A stretch of DNA of 64,000 nt, taken from contig JAJTUP010000028.1 of the NCBI GenBank assembly GCA_021399435.1, positions 186,001 through 250,000 on the forward strand. The letters are read 5' to 3'. Position 1 is the first letter of the stretch. Every line of letters starts with the position of its first letter. This stretch comes from Diaporthe sp. PMI_573 (Eukaryota > Ascomycota > Sordariomycetes > Diaporthales > Diaporthaceae). Positions 10,692 to 21,243 of the stretch are shown piece by piece. The position numbers and the translations under genes are program-made. Below the pieces are notes generated by a model. The model saw nothing but the letters and a program-made list of their open reading frames with translations, was not told the origin of the DNA and made no database searches.

Positions 10692-10696
10692 GCTAA

Positions 10697-10830
10697 TGAT
10701 ATGGCAATAAAATAGTAAATTGCAATACAACCAATATGGTATGGACTTTTTCATATTGCGACAATATGATATGAGGTTCTTTATATTGTGGCAATACAAT
10801 ATGAGGATGTCCACATTGGCAACATATTAC
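10697..10830. repeat. AT-rich imperfect tandem repeat
   Basis: Imperfect units of about 35-50 bp share CAATATGATATGAGG / CAATACAATATGAGG and TATTG motifs. The tract lies just outside the solo LTR's right-hand target duplication. No coding signal. Confidence 0.5.
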
Positions 10831-11407
10831 TCATTGGGTGGCCCGTGCCGGGGCCGACTTGCCTTTCTGCGATAGCCGAACGTGTCGTACCCTGTACCCA
10901 GGACAGGGGAATCTTTCCTTCTGAGTCGTCGACCTTTTGCTGGTAAACAACGCCGCCACCTTGGGTGGTGGGTGGGCTGCACGCGTTCGTCCTCATATGT
11001 TGGGAAAGCGACGGAACAGCCGGTGCAGCAGAGGCGACCGCAACTGGATTTTGGTCAGGGAAGAGCGAGAACCAATGGCCGCCGCTGTCGAAGACGTTGG
11101 TGCTGAAGATGGGAGAGAAATCGCAGCTGTCTTTGAATTTCGGCGATTGACTGTATATATAATCTGGGATCCAGACGGTAAATTCAGTGAAGTCTGGCAC
11201 CGACATGACGGGCTCCTTCATTGGCATGTGTTGCAGTGAGGCTGTGCGGATATCATAGGTGTCTACGTAGTTGCTGAGGTCGAACGGGCCGGCTCCTCCG
11301 GGAGGCCTAGGAGGCCGCACTATTGAGTCACCATGCGTTGGACATTTGGCCGATTGGCGCGACAAGGCGCCTGGGGATGTGAGAGATGCGCGAATGCAGA
11401 CATTCAA
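10781..11407 (-). CDS. Possible coding exon, unrecognised
   Basis: The frame is open for about 208 codons, with normal-looking composition in the middle (FDLSNYVDTYDIRT, DFTEFTVWIPDYIYSQS, DSGGHWFSLFPDQNP). It has no ATG at its 5' end (the first codon is TTG), so it would need an upstream exon in 11408-11800. The C-terminal 40 codons run into the AT-rich repeat and are probably not native. No family recognised; it could also be a pseudogene. Confidence 0.35.
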   Translation of the reverse strand: MNVCIRASLTSPGALSRQSAKCPTHGDSIVRPPRPPGGAGPFDLSNYVDTYDIRTASLQHMPMKEPVMSVPDFTEFTVWIPDYIYSQSPKFKDSCDFSPIFSTNVFDSGGHWFSLFPDQNPVAVASAAPAVPSLSQHMRTNACSPPTTQGGGVVYQQKVDDSEGKIPLSWVQGTTRSAIAERQVGPGTGHPMSNMLPMWTSSYCIATI

Positions 11408-11837
11408 ACGCCACTTTCGTTCACACCGCCGGTGATTGGATCTTGAACGCTGACGTTTCTACGCAGTTGCCGAAACAGTGGGCTGACGACTCACTTTCAC
11501 GGGGGTTCACACCCTCTGCAGGCCAAGACGCAACGTCCCGTAAATGTCGCTTGAAATGATTTATCCCCACAATATCCAGAATTTCCAGGGCTCGACTGAT
11601 TATCGCGCTAATTTTCGGATTAAGCTTCTACGCGTCCAGACACAACTGGAGATGCAAATGTAGTTTACAGTGTCAAGCTCATCCTCAACCGCACGCGAGT
11701 CCTCCAGAGACACATTACATACTGGGCTCCGGAGGTAAAGATTCAAGCGATTTAGGCCACAAGAGAGCCATGGCCATCCACTCAACCAATGGTGAGACCG
11801 ATGAGTATTCCATGCCTTACATTGAGATCAGCAATAT

Positions 11838-12871
11838 AGGAGTCTTTTGTTCCTAAACCTGTACCAGACCAGATTCCGAGCCCAGACCGGGAAACACGGC
11901 GTGCCCCGAATTCCCTCTACGGCACCCCATCGAAATATCCAAGAGAGACCGAAAACCAACGAAGCAGCAGTTGCGGTGCGAGATTGGTATGCAAGGACCA
12001 ACATTACCCGGGCCAGAAGAGATCATATGAGCATTCGTTGGACCCTATCCAAGGCCATAGAAGTCAAAAGAAGCGCAAATTGTCGGGCAGGGGGAATCTA
12101 GCGGACGAAGAAACACCACAACTAGCCTGCCCTTTTTCAAAGCTGGATGGCGGTCGGTACTACGAGTGCCTCAAGTTCAAGCTGCACCGAGTGAGGGACG
12201 TGAAGCAACACATCGCCCGAAGACACAGGGGTCCCGAATTCTATTGTGCCCGCTGTTGGCAAACGTTCCCCGACCGAAGCGAACAAGACGAGCACATGAG
12301 GACTGTCGTCTGTGCGACGAAACCGAAACCTCTTTTTGAAGGGATATCAGACAGTCAGAGAAACCAGCTGGCACGGAGTGCAGATCGGGGAGCGACGCCA
12401 GAGCAGCAATGGTACAGCATATGGGAAATTCTTTTCCCTGGAAAACAGAAGCCTAGCTCCATTTACCTCGGGAACTTCATGGAAGAGACGCTGAGCCATA
12501 TCGGAAAACGATGTCAAAACGCAGACTGGGGCACACTCTTGAAAGCCTTGGGGAAAAGGCGTCGCAATCGCGTGGATGAAGAGCTTGTCAAAGATATTGT
12601 GATGGTCGCTCTGGATTGGTTTCCTACAATCATTAACACTGAACCTGCAGAATGTGAGCTAGGAATGGTTGAGGCTGAAGAATCCTCCACTCCTGGTCAG
12701 GTCAGTCCAAATGTGTCAACCCCGGGTCTCACTTCATCCCATAGTGTCTTCAACATTGATCTTCCCCTGCCAGACTTGCAATCAAGCAGTGATATCTGCG
12801 ATTTGAAGGATCTGGGCTGGGTTAGTTTGGAAGACTCTTTTTTCGACTGGGACAAAGAGTTTCCTGTGTGA
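11838..12871 (+). CDS. Fungal C2H2-like protein of the ACPFxKLD family
   Basis: The frame is open from an ATATAG splice acceptor at 11837 and has no ATG before residue ~150, so a short upstream exon is expected (ATG 11768 followed by GTGAG is a candidate, but its phase does not fit cleanly). The hallmark is at 12118-12315: LACPFSKLDGGRYYECLKF, VRDVKQHIARRHRGPEFYCARCWQTF, then DEHMRTVVC, i.e. paired Cys/His sets like a degenerate C2H2 pair. This family is common in Sordariomycetes, often near nuclear or defence-like genes, but its biochemical role is unknown. C-terminal of the fingers is a Trp-rich region (WYSIWEILFPG) and an acidic tail. A truncated paralogue lies at 50713-51060 on the minus strand. 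Confidence 0.72.
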
Positions 12872-13356
12872 ACTTGATAGTCCTCTGATCTTCTGAAGGC
12901 TTTTCTGTACTAAATTCAATGGATTTGAACTCTTTCGATCAGCATGATTGACCTTCAACTGGTCCATCATCATGCACTTGTGGCATTTGTGAGCTGTTCT
13001 TCTTACTTGATTGCGGCCATATGATATGGCAACGCCTCTAGAGCATGGAGGTATCCAAAAGAATGCCATGTTGCTCTTCTTTTGCAATGATTTCCTTCGA
13101 ATATGGGAACCCTGCTATCATATGTGTTCAGACCCCATTGCACCGGTCTCGAGTTGATCAGGTAGATCTGTTTGATGTATCTTGTTAGGCTGTTTAATCC
13201 CCTATTCTAATTTCCCACGAGTCATCAACTATTCGTCCTGTACGAAGTAAATCCTGTGTTACCTAAGCGTAGTCACAAAAAGATTGATTTGTTTGGATAA
13301 TGGATGTTTTCTCTAACTTACTCGGCTTTGTTAGCAGCATTCTAAGGTGGTCTTTG
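12872..13356. other. Intergenic region
   Basis: AT-rich with no supported coding frame. Several TTGTTAGGCTG / TGTTAGCAGC short motifs but nothing that makes a recognisable element. Confidence 0.5.
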
Positions 13357-13847
13357 TCACAAACCTAGAGGCCCACTATCATTTTTACTGATCACATATA
13401 ACAAGGCGCGAGCCAAAAACAGTCGGTGTTTCGACCATACACAGAAATTGTGGTGGATGTCCTTGAAGCCAAACGCCATGACATGAATCAATTGATATGC
13501 TTGGTAACCAGCCTCTTCGGAAGTCCTAGAGATTTGGTTTGGACTACAGGCTCCAAATCGTTCTTGGATTCCGCCTTCAACTTCACGGAGGTGTTTATTC
13601 AAGTCCGCTGGCCAATCAATGTGTGCCAAAGTGCAGATAGTTCCGGTCATTTTCGCACGAATATCTTGTATGAGGTGTCCAGGGGCGGGGTGGTCAACAA
13701 CTTCTGCTCGTCGACGCTGAAGTCTACCAGCCAGCTCTCCACGATCGGCCTGCAGTGGGTATAGAGGCACGAGACGATGCCCTCGGCGTAGTGAAGGATC
13801 TGAAACTTGTACTTCCGGGCACCCCAAGCATCATAACAAGCCCTCAC
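13357..13847 (-). CDS. Possible exon pair of an unrecognised gene
   Basis: One frame gives ACYDAWGARKYKFQILHYAEGIVSCLYTHCRPIVESWLVDFSVDEQKLLTTPP (13660-13847); a second continues as TICTLAHIDWPADLNKHLREVEGGIQERFG and FGFKDIHHNFCVW (13400-13650). The two could be exons or frameshifted parts of one gene. No obvious splice pair joins them. No family recognised; immediately 5' of it (to the right) lies pogo debris. Confidence 0.3.
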
Positions 13848-13959
13848 ATCCCCCTAATCAAAACTTCCTCTTTCCAGATTCTTTTCTATAATTTTAAGAC
13901 TTCATTTCCAACCCCCCCCTCCGGGGGACCGTTCTGGATGGAAAATATCGACCCGCCTC

Positions 13960-14330
13960 AAGGAACCAGCAGAGCATATATCCGAAAGCATCGCATAGAT
14001 TCGAATGGTGTCCCAGGAGCCAGTGCCCTAAGCCACACCCCCGGGTCATCTCGTCGTATCCTTTTTCGACCTTCTTGAACAATAGCCGTTGAGTTGTCGC
14101 CGAGTAACTGCCGTGGTCATAAACACTCGCCATCGCACGGAGCTCTCGAGATCCCCTAGGCGTCGACAACACCACTTTTTCTACTATCAGAGGAATGGGT
14201 GTAATTAATTCGATCCTTCTCTTTCTCGTGGCGTTATCGATTTTTGGTGTAGATGCCGTCTTGTTGGTGTTTTGGTAGCACAGCTTAGTGAGGCAAGATG
14301 CGAGGGAGAGAGGTTGATGAATTGGAAACT
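13960..14330 (-). pseudogene. pogo/Fot-type transposase C-terminal fragment
   Basis: STPRGSRELRAMASVYDHG, ATTQRLLFKKVEKGYDEM match in pattern the same region of the other pogo transposases in the window (TPKRSQELRGMVARY, PTQRLLFRKILKSWD at 59.9 kb; SIATQRILFGKVGKAYD at 46.8 kb). This is the segment C-terminal to the DDE domain. The catalytic part is absent, so it is a relic. Confidence 0.6.
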
Positions 14331-14421
14331 GGGTAAAAAGTGACAATGTCTAGGGTAACTCTGTGATGGAATTGAGCTATCCTCATCATATGTGGACTTT
14401 TTTAACTTACATTCCTTACCA

Positions 14422-14454
14422 CAGACTCCCCACCCATTTTGGGTGGGGAGTCTG
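14422..14454. repeat. Perfect 15-bp hairpin
   Basis: CAGACTCCCCACCCA, a 3-base TTT spacer, then TGGGTGGGGAGTCTG. The stem is perfect and GC-rich, between pogo debris and a BED-finger remnant. It may be a tiny foldback element or a head-to-head fusion of transposon ends. Confidence 0.85.
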
Positions 14455-14499
14455 CGGTTTCAAATCGTCAAATAAAGCAGACATGGTGGCACAGCCCAA

Positions 14500-14650
14500 T
14501 GGGCAATTTGAAGTGTGAGAGCGAGTGATTAATTGGGAACCGAGATATCCAAAAGGAAGGCGACCGTAGATGGGTTTGCCAAGCGTGCATTTGCAAGAAT
14601 GCCCTACACCCACGTCATTTTGAAGCTGATGGCATTCAAGAACGAGCAGA
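14500..14650 (+). pseudogene. hAT BED-finger remnant
   Basis: The frame reads GNRDIQKEGDRRWVCQAC, ICKNALHPRHFEADGIQ, matching the pattern of the BED-type N-termini of the other hAT proteins here (YDIQNVTERRWVCRPCI, IQNAMEHVY). No catalytic core follows; the sequence is replaced by a pogo element at 14962. A short coding-like stretch, KHMDSKEVEAFIEDKN, lies at 14890-14945. Confidence 0.5.
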
Positions 14651-14961
14651 GCTGGACGTTCAAGTTGATCCCCAAGACAGCCACCATCAACGCTCCCGTC
14701 AGTCTGAGCCTGGATCCTGGAACTGTCGACAAGCGACTTTATCCAAGTCAAGTATCACAAAGACCAAGCAAATGACAAAGATTATAGCCACGAGTAAGCT
14801 CAAAGTTACATACCTAGAATCACTGCTAATAAACATCACAGGGGGTGTTGGTTTTTCATTCAAGAAATGGCAAGCGATAATGTCGCTAAGCACATGGACA
14901 GCAAGGAGGTTGAGGCATTCATTGAGGACAAAAATGCTAGCAAGAACAAGGTCAAGAAGTA

Positions 14962-17141
14962 CTATTCCACACCCAACCCCCTGAACACCCCCAACCTCAT
15001 GAACACCCGCCACACCAAAAGTCCTCAACTTTGACGATGCGTAGCACACTCATTCTTGGTGTTGAGAAGCAATTCCTATATGATTCTGATGCCCTGAAGC
15101 TGCTTAATTCTCGTATCTAGCTGGTCTGCAGATTTCCCGCCCAGATCTCGTGACAACCTCGCTCGGAATGTCCTCATTAATGTCCTCATCTTGCTCCGCA
15201 TTACTAACGCCGTAAATATCCTCTTCTTTAATAACGACAACCTCTTCTGGCTTCTTTTCTTCTTGAGGACCTTCTTTAAGGTCTTTAATATAGCCTCCCT
15301 TACTCAGAATGTTATGAATACTTATGAACTTCTTGTTGGGATTTGGTACAGCCCGTCTCTTTGTGCCGGCTTGAGCATCTTGTTTGGCCTTTATCTCAGC
15401 ATTTTTCTGCTCGAGAAGTGCGATTCTGGCTTGGAGGGTGTTGAATTTGTCTGCAAGACGTCTAAATTTGTACCTCTGATGAGGATTTTCCCGACATATC
15501 GCCATAATAAACTGACGATTGATTGGATCGTCCTTATCGACTGCCATGGCCTTAGCAACCCGTTTCTCCTTATCTGGGCGTATTTCCGGGTGATTTAAGG
15601 CTTTCTGACGGCTGACTGGCCAATTACTAGTATGTTGCCAAGCCGATTTGATAGTCTTCTTAGTGACGGCCTTCCGAGCCGTCGCTAAATATTGTAGGAA
15701 GTTGATCTTCCTAATGGGGGCTGAATTGGTGATGGAGGCTAATTTGCCTAGTTTATTGCAATACGCACGCTTTAGTACACTGAAGTGACCGTTATCTGCT
15801 GGCTGTAGCCCGTGGGAAGTATGTGCTGGGAGGAAGCACAAGTAAACGTTGCCAAAGAAGCATTTCTCTATGAACTCGGTCTATAGTATATAGTCAGCTT
15901 TACACCTATTTGCTAGCCATTTAGAGGGTATCACCAACTAAAGTATGGCTCTTATGGCCATCCAGAATAAGCAGAATTGCTTAGGAATCATCGTTTTTAC
16001 GGATAACGTTTATCTGGGGCAAGAAGACGTCTCGAATCCACTTAACGGCGATCTCATTGCTTGTTTATCTATTGGAGAAGTAATATATCGCCAGGGGCAA
16101 ATTTGCTCGAATTGCCGAAGGAACCACTATGCCTAAAGGTCTTTGCCTTTAAAAATAATGCCTGGGTCAAGATAATGACTAGCGGCGGTAATGGCGTCGA
16201 TTAGGGTCACCCATACACGGCTTCCGCTATTCTTGTTAAGGGCTTCCTTTGTCTCTAAAGTTCCGAGGACAAGACCATCTATATCTAGCAAATAGTCAGC
16301 AATAAGGCAATAAACACTATAGTATACGACTATTGTAGCTAACCCAAGCCTTCTATAATACTACCCTTATCGACGTTAACTGTTAGCTCGGGCTTCACCC
16401 AGCTAAACTGCTCCCGGTGGTCGAAATACTAGTTGACCGCCTTCGGCGTAAAGCCGTCAAATCGTACGGCTTCTTGTGCCCTGCCTATTTTGGTATGTAT
16501 ACAATTATGTCGCTTTTTAAAGCCATCCATCCAGTTCTTGCCCAGGGGCTTCGTATTACCCTTCTTTTTAAGGATGGCTTAAATAACGCTCCGGACGACT
16601 TAGGCTATAGGAGCATATCCTAGTGATTCTTGCTTGAAGACCCAATCAACTACTCTATCCTCTTCAGCAGCAGATAGTCGTAATGCCAGCTAAATACTCT
16701 CAGATTTCGAGATAGTGCCATTTATGCGGCTATAAAGTATAGAGAGAGGTATACCGTTCTTATCTGCAGATTGGCGTATAGAAAGACCATTGTCGATAAC
16801 GTCAAATATAGCGTCAGCTACCTCTTCTTCCGTATAGGAAGGCATCTCGTCGTTAGGCCGTGAGAAGAGGTATAGGGCTGGGTGGTCATGAAGAGAATAC
16901 ACATTTGGCACACGAGGGCTACATTTGTATGCGGGGTTCGGACCAATAATGCACCCAAAACCCTACCCCGAAATGGAATTGGCTACCATAGACTAAAACA
17001 CCTAACTAAATACTACATCTTAATCAAATCGCCGTGCAAATAGCCTCAGAATTGACCAGATTGGGTATAAGTGAAGTTGGGTAGGTTGTGTGGTGAGGGT
17101 GTTCAGGAGGTGGGGGTGTTCAGCGGGTGGGGGTGGGATAG
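14962..17141 (-). mobile_element. Degenerate Tc1/pogo (Fot/Tan-type) element
   Basis: Element of 2,180 bp. The left end is CTATTCCACACCCAACCCCC, and the right end read inward is CTATCCCACCCCCACCCGCT; the similarity continues through CTGAACACCCCCAACCTC, giving an imperfect inverted repeat of about 50 bp. TA lies on both sides (14960-14961, 17142-17143), the Tc1/mariner/pogo target duplication. The interior is AT-enriched, with a broken transposase on the minus strand. Confidence 0.85.
15104..16911 (-). pseudogene. pogo-type transposase, multiply interrupted
   Basis: The N-terminal part (16690-16911) is a Psq-type helix-turn-helix: MPSYTEEEVADAIFDVIDNG, LSIRQSADKNGIPLSILYSR. The C-terminal part (15104-15841) has CFLPAHTSHGLQPADNG, the last catalytic segment of the DDE domain; the usual LQPLD is LQPAD here. 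A long Lys/Glu-rich tail follows (IKEEDIYGV). Between the two parts many TAA/TAG stops occur, in an AT-rich context compatible with repeat-induced mutation or age. Not functional. Confidence 0.8.
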
Positions 17142-17388
17142 TATGGAACCGGCAAGGCCGAAGGAGATGCGCCTACGTAAGACTTCTGATTCGACATGTG
17201 TCTATACCTAAGGCTTCGTTTTGACCTGATTTCTGATATGCAATGCAATTTTCTCAGCCTTTTCTCAATATGGTACCTGCATTCCCCCGGAGGTGGTGTC
17301 GAAGATCCTTCCTGGCAGTATATGTAGTTGTCTAGACTCGAAACGTTGCATTTCCTGCCAGATCCCGCCGCTGGTTTTCGATTGTTGA

Positions 17389-17880
17389 GATGGGTATGAC
17401 GCGCGTGTCAGGTTTCATTGCATCCAGCTTAGTATCGATCTGCTTTTAATCGCCAAATACACCCATTTTTATCTCGGTTGCCTCACAAACAAAGAGGCTG
17501 TCGAAAGGCGGGACGCTAAGCCTGAGTTCACGATAGTGAACGAGGTTGAGGTCAGCGCTACAATAATCGACACGTTGCGGAGGACGTGGTTCACGGAAAC
17601 GGTACCCTTGGGTGAGGACAGGGCACCAATTGTCAACGTGTCACCTGGTATTTCCCAGGGAGGGAAGATCAGTATGGCCTTCACCGAGCCGGTAGTCTTT
17701 GAGATCACTTGCTTCTCCTTCCATAAGGAATCCAACACGCGGTTTTGGAGCCTTCGATTCCCCTACGTATCAAAGATCCACCCTGACAGGACCTTCATGG
17801 ATTGTCTCACTTTCCAAGAGCTACAGGCACTTGCAGAGGAGGAGCTGAAATGTGCAGACAGGGAAGATAGCCTAGATTAG
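17389..17880 (+). pseudogene. C-terminal part of an ATP-dependent DNA-ligase-like protein
   Basis: The frame is open from 17389: FHCIQLSIDLLLIAKYTHFYLG, then KPEFTIVNEVEVSATIIDTL, and the end NTRFWSLRFPYVSKIHPDR, FMDCLTFQELQALAEEE. This ending (TRFxxLRFPrVxKIHxDR) is the one I associate with fungal proteins bearing an ATP-dependent DNA ligase adenylation/OB domain. The catalytic Lys motif and the N-terminal two thirds are absent; a stop lies upstream of 17389. It ends just before the GGGTGCG repeat at 17889. Identification is from memory of family patterns, not a search. Confidence 0.5.
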
Positions 17881-17888
17881 TCAGAAAT

Positions 17889-17926
17889 GGGTGCGCGGAA
17901 TCCGATTTTGGGTGCGCGAATATCCG
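17889..17926 (+). repeat. GGGTGCG double-motif repeat, copy 1
   Basis: GGGTGCGCGGAATCC followed by GATTTTGGGTGCGCGAATATCCG. The same arrangement, GGGTGCG-GCATCC-ATTTTTTGGGTGCGAATATCCG, occurs in the same orientation at 43821-43855. Two copies 26 kb apart suggest an element terminus; see the findings. Confidence 0.65.
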
Positions 17927-19196
17927 CCTTCCAAAAGCAAAAGCCTCCGCAAAGGCTTTGTAGAGCGGAGACCACCTCAGCTATTTTAAGGGGCAGATGG
18001 AATGTGGTATCGTCGACCTCTACGTCAGTCTCAAGATCTTGTAGCCTCATGATTAGCACATTTTGCATCAGATGCCTTTTGTAAAGGCGGCTTGACGGCT
18101 GCCTAATGACAAGGGAGTAAGAGAAGATAATCAAGCAAGAAGTATATAAGGCGAGTAGAGGGCCCCGTATTTCTATCCGCTCTCATTTCTCTTACATTTA
18201 CAAATCTACAAATTATCTTACCATTTATCATATCCTTAAATGTTCTACATCTTTCATCTGAGTACAGCCTGATCAATTTTAAATTGGTCTTGCATCATTT
18301 CCATTCCCTCTATTTCCCACATTTTTGTCTAAACCGCTGGCATCTCATGCTGCATGGCGCTCGACTGCCTTGCCTTGGTGCGTTTTGACGACCTTGAGGA
18401 ACCTTGTGAAGATGCCTTGCGCTTTCTCCCCGGCTGGTCTGGTGAATGAGGACAAAATCGTGGGTTTGATGACGACAGAGCCGAGTCGGATGACGACCCT
18501 CGGTCTGGTCGTGCCTGCCTTCTTCCAGTCGCGGGGGCGCTTAAGTGGTGGTGGCAGCTTTCGCTATTACCTGTGGCGCACAGAAGTTTGCCCAGGCCGT
18601 TTGATGTGGACTTTGGAGGATTCTCGTCGGTGAGGTCTACTGGGTTTGGCACAGTGCCCTTTTTAGGGACCATTCCGCGAAGGCTGAGGCTAACAGTTCA
18701 TCGTGACCCATAGCGAGGACCTCTGACAAGTAGAGATCATGTTGGTCCGGCAGCCAGAGACCATACTCGGCTACCGCCAGCTCGAAGTCAGCGTCACTTG
18801 CGTGCTGAGGAGGGTGATCACCGTCCACGTCGTCAATATCCGTGGCGGGAGTCATCCAGGGCGACTGGAGACTGTCCTTGAGACTGATGGAATCCGGATA
18901 ATGGAGAAGTGTCTCCGGGAAAGATGAGGAATGAGCATGTTCATGATGAAGGCGTTGCGCAGGCGGCGTGCTGAGCTGCAGGAGAACGAGACGAGAGAAA
19001 TGAAGAGAAGAAGGGTTCGAGGAGAGGTTCGAGGAGGCCTTGACCCCTTTAAATATTCAGCTTCAGCGTCAATGTGGTGGGTCATGGGCGTGGCACAGCG
19101 GGTTGCCCTAGATGCCGGCATGACTTTGGACATGCTGCCTCGAGGGAGGTATGTGACGACGTCGAGTGCGTTGGGCCAAAGGTCGGTAGCCTTTCC
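17927..19196 (-). other. Region with one possible minus-strand gene (18329-18855)
   Basis: 18637-18855 (minus) encodes MTPATDIDDVDGDHPPQHAS, FELAVAEYGLWLPDQHDLYL, SEVLAMGHDELLASAFAEW. 18329-18673 in another frame is Ser/Arg/Lys-rich (GRKRKASSQGSSRSSKRTK), like a nuclear-localisation-type tail. An intron could join them, but I see no decisive splice sites. 18140-18250 has a TATATAAGG box followed by pyrimidine-rich sequence, promoter-like for something reading right, but no clear gene follows. Confidence 0.3.
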
Positions 19197-21243
19197 CAAG
19201 GCTCCGATCAACTTCACATTTTCCACATGTGTATTACACATGTTGATCAACATCTTGTCAACATACACATCACATCGAAAATGGGAATGTTGATACACAT
19301 CAACATCACTTCACACCCCTTTATCTCCGTGTACACGATGTTGATCATGTTGATATGGCCCGTGCTAGTACTAGGTGGGGCATTACCCAGGGGCGGCAGA
19401 ACCCCTCCCTCCCGGAAAACCCTGTCCAGTACCTAATTTGGGGTGTTTACCTACCGAAATTCTCCACCCAACCGCGTTTTTGGAAGGACAAACCCGTCCA
19501 ACATGTCCGGAGCAGACCCCCTACCCTTGGTGGAGTCGACACCTGAGACTGCATATGAAAACCGACTCTTTACCCATTTTAAAGGCTATACCTTGTCTGA
19601 GCGCACCAAAGAAACACGATCATGGATTTGGCGCTTTGGTTACGATATCCAGAACGTGACCGAACGTCGATGGGTGTGCCGACCTTGTATCAAGCAGAAT
19701 CGCCCCAAGCCGACTTCCATCACGTCCGTCTGTATTCAAAATGCCATGGAACACGTTTATCTGATTCACCACATCTGCGCGCCAGTGGGAGAGAAGACCA
19801 AGTCGGCGGCAGAGCGGAGGGCAGAGTTGATGGCAGAGAGGGATGGGCGCGGTGGGAGACACAAGTCGATTAGCCAACACTTCGGCCTGGACGCAGCCAA
19901 ACCCCGTGAGCAAGCTATTGCCAATTCCTTCATCAAAGGATTTGACCGAGACCACTTCCAGCAGCTGGTTGTTCAGTGGGTTGTCAATACTAATAGGCCC
20001 TTCACTGATGCCGAGGACCCGGAGTTACGCGCCGTCTTCGAATACTTGAATCCATCCGTTGCGTTACGCAAGGCCCATGTAACTGGAGATTCCATTCGAA
20101 ATAAGATCATTGCCGAGTACTACAAACCACCGAGATACCATTATTGGAGTTCTGCGTCATTGCCCGGGCCTGGTGCATCTCTCTTTTGATGGCTGGACTG
20201 CTCGAAATCGACAGAGTCTGTGTGGAATTGCGTGTTTCTTCAGAGATGAGCAGAATCGTCCCTTGAAAATTGTCCTCGGTCTACCTGAGATATCGAAACG
20301 GCATACAGGCGAGAACATTGCGGCAGAAGTATCCACAGTCATCGATCTCTTTGGCATTCGAGACAAAGTAGGGTACACAACCCTCGACAACGCTGCCAAT
20401 AACGATACAGCAATGGACACGCTCGGTGGACTCCTCGGGTTTGATGGCAAGCGCCGACGCGTGCGCTGCTTTGGCCATACCCTCAATCTTGCTGCTAAAG
20501 CCCTTCTTTTCGGCAAGTGTGCGGATGCTCTCGAGCTGGATGACCCATTCAGTGGTGCCGGTGTCGTATCTGATGCCGAATGGGCAACGTGGCTGAAGAA
20601 AGGGCCAGTTGGTGTGGTCAGTTGCCCTGAATCTTGGGTTCCTTCGCTAAGATGTTTAGGCAAGCTGCATAATATTGTTCATGATATTTATCGTGCGCAG
20701 CGCTTATCCTATCTACTTCGAGACATCCAAGCCGATGATATCAAAAAGGCATCAAGTGCCAAGTTACGAGCTAGAAAGCCACTCCAAGTCATTCGAGACA
20801 ACGACACGCGCTGGCTCTCGCAGCTCTACATGATCCGTCGAGCGCTCAAACTTCGACGACACCTCGAGCTCACTGTTTCTCAAATTCAAGCAGGAGTGGG
20901 AGGATGAGAACAGGGGCAAACGCACCAAGCAAGTCAGGAAGGGTGTTAAGGTACCTCACATCATCAGAGATGAATCACAGCTGTCTCAAAATGACTGGGA
21001 TGTGCTCCAGCGGCTCGAGGAGATCTTAACAGAGTTTGAAACGGTGGTGAAAACTCTGGAGGGTGATGGCCAAGTCCGAAAGCGTAAGCATGGATTTGTT
21101 GGCTCTTATGGCAACATATGGGATGTCCTCTTAGGGTTTGAGAGGCTTATGGCCAAGCTTGAAAAGTTCAAGGCCGAAGCTGAGGGCTTCCCTGATCCGG
21201 AGCAATTCAGGATTGGTATCAACTTAGCATGGCAGAAGATGAC
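19197..21243 (+). mobile_element. hAT-2 element, 3' truncated
   Basis: The left end CAAGGCTCCGATCAACTTCA resembles the inner hAT end (CAAGGCTCGGACCCACTACA). The subterminal region 19217-19355 is full of the palindromic repeat TGTTGATCAACAT and ACATCAACAT. The transposase runs in + orientation and stops abruptly at LAWQKM (about 21243), after which unrelated sequence begins. No right terminus or target duplication can be found. Confidence 0.78.
19503..21243 (+). pseudogene. hAT-2 transposase, two frameshifts, C-terminus missing
   Basis: ATG 19503 starts MSGADPLPLVES. BED finger: YDIQNVTERRWVCRPCI, with His residues in MEHVYLIHH. A frameshift lies near 20125, after RNKIIAEYY. The core resumes with [30 protein letters not shown] and RCFGHTLNLAAKALLFG. 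A 48-bp stretch after KKGPVG (GTGTGG...TTTAG) is in frame but is probably an intron, since GKLHNIV follows directly. DNDTRWLSQLYM follows, a second frameshift near 20880, then VGSYGNIWDVLLGFE and the break at 21243. The C-terminal Glu/dimerisation region is gone. Confidence 0.82.

Noticed and set aside
14962..17141. Calling repeat-induced point mutation for the degenerate pogo element
   Set aside because: The AT bias and stops fit, but without copies to compare, directional C-to-T change cannot be separated from age.
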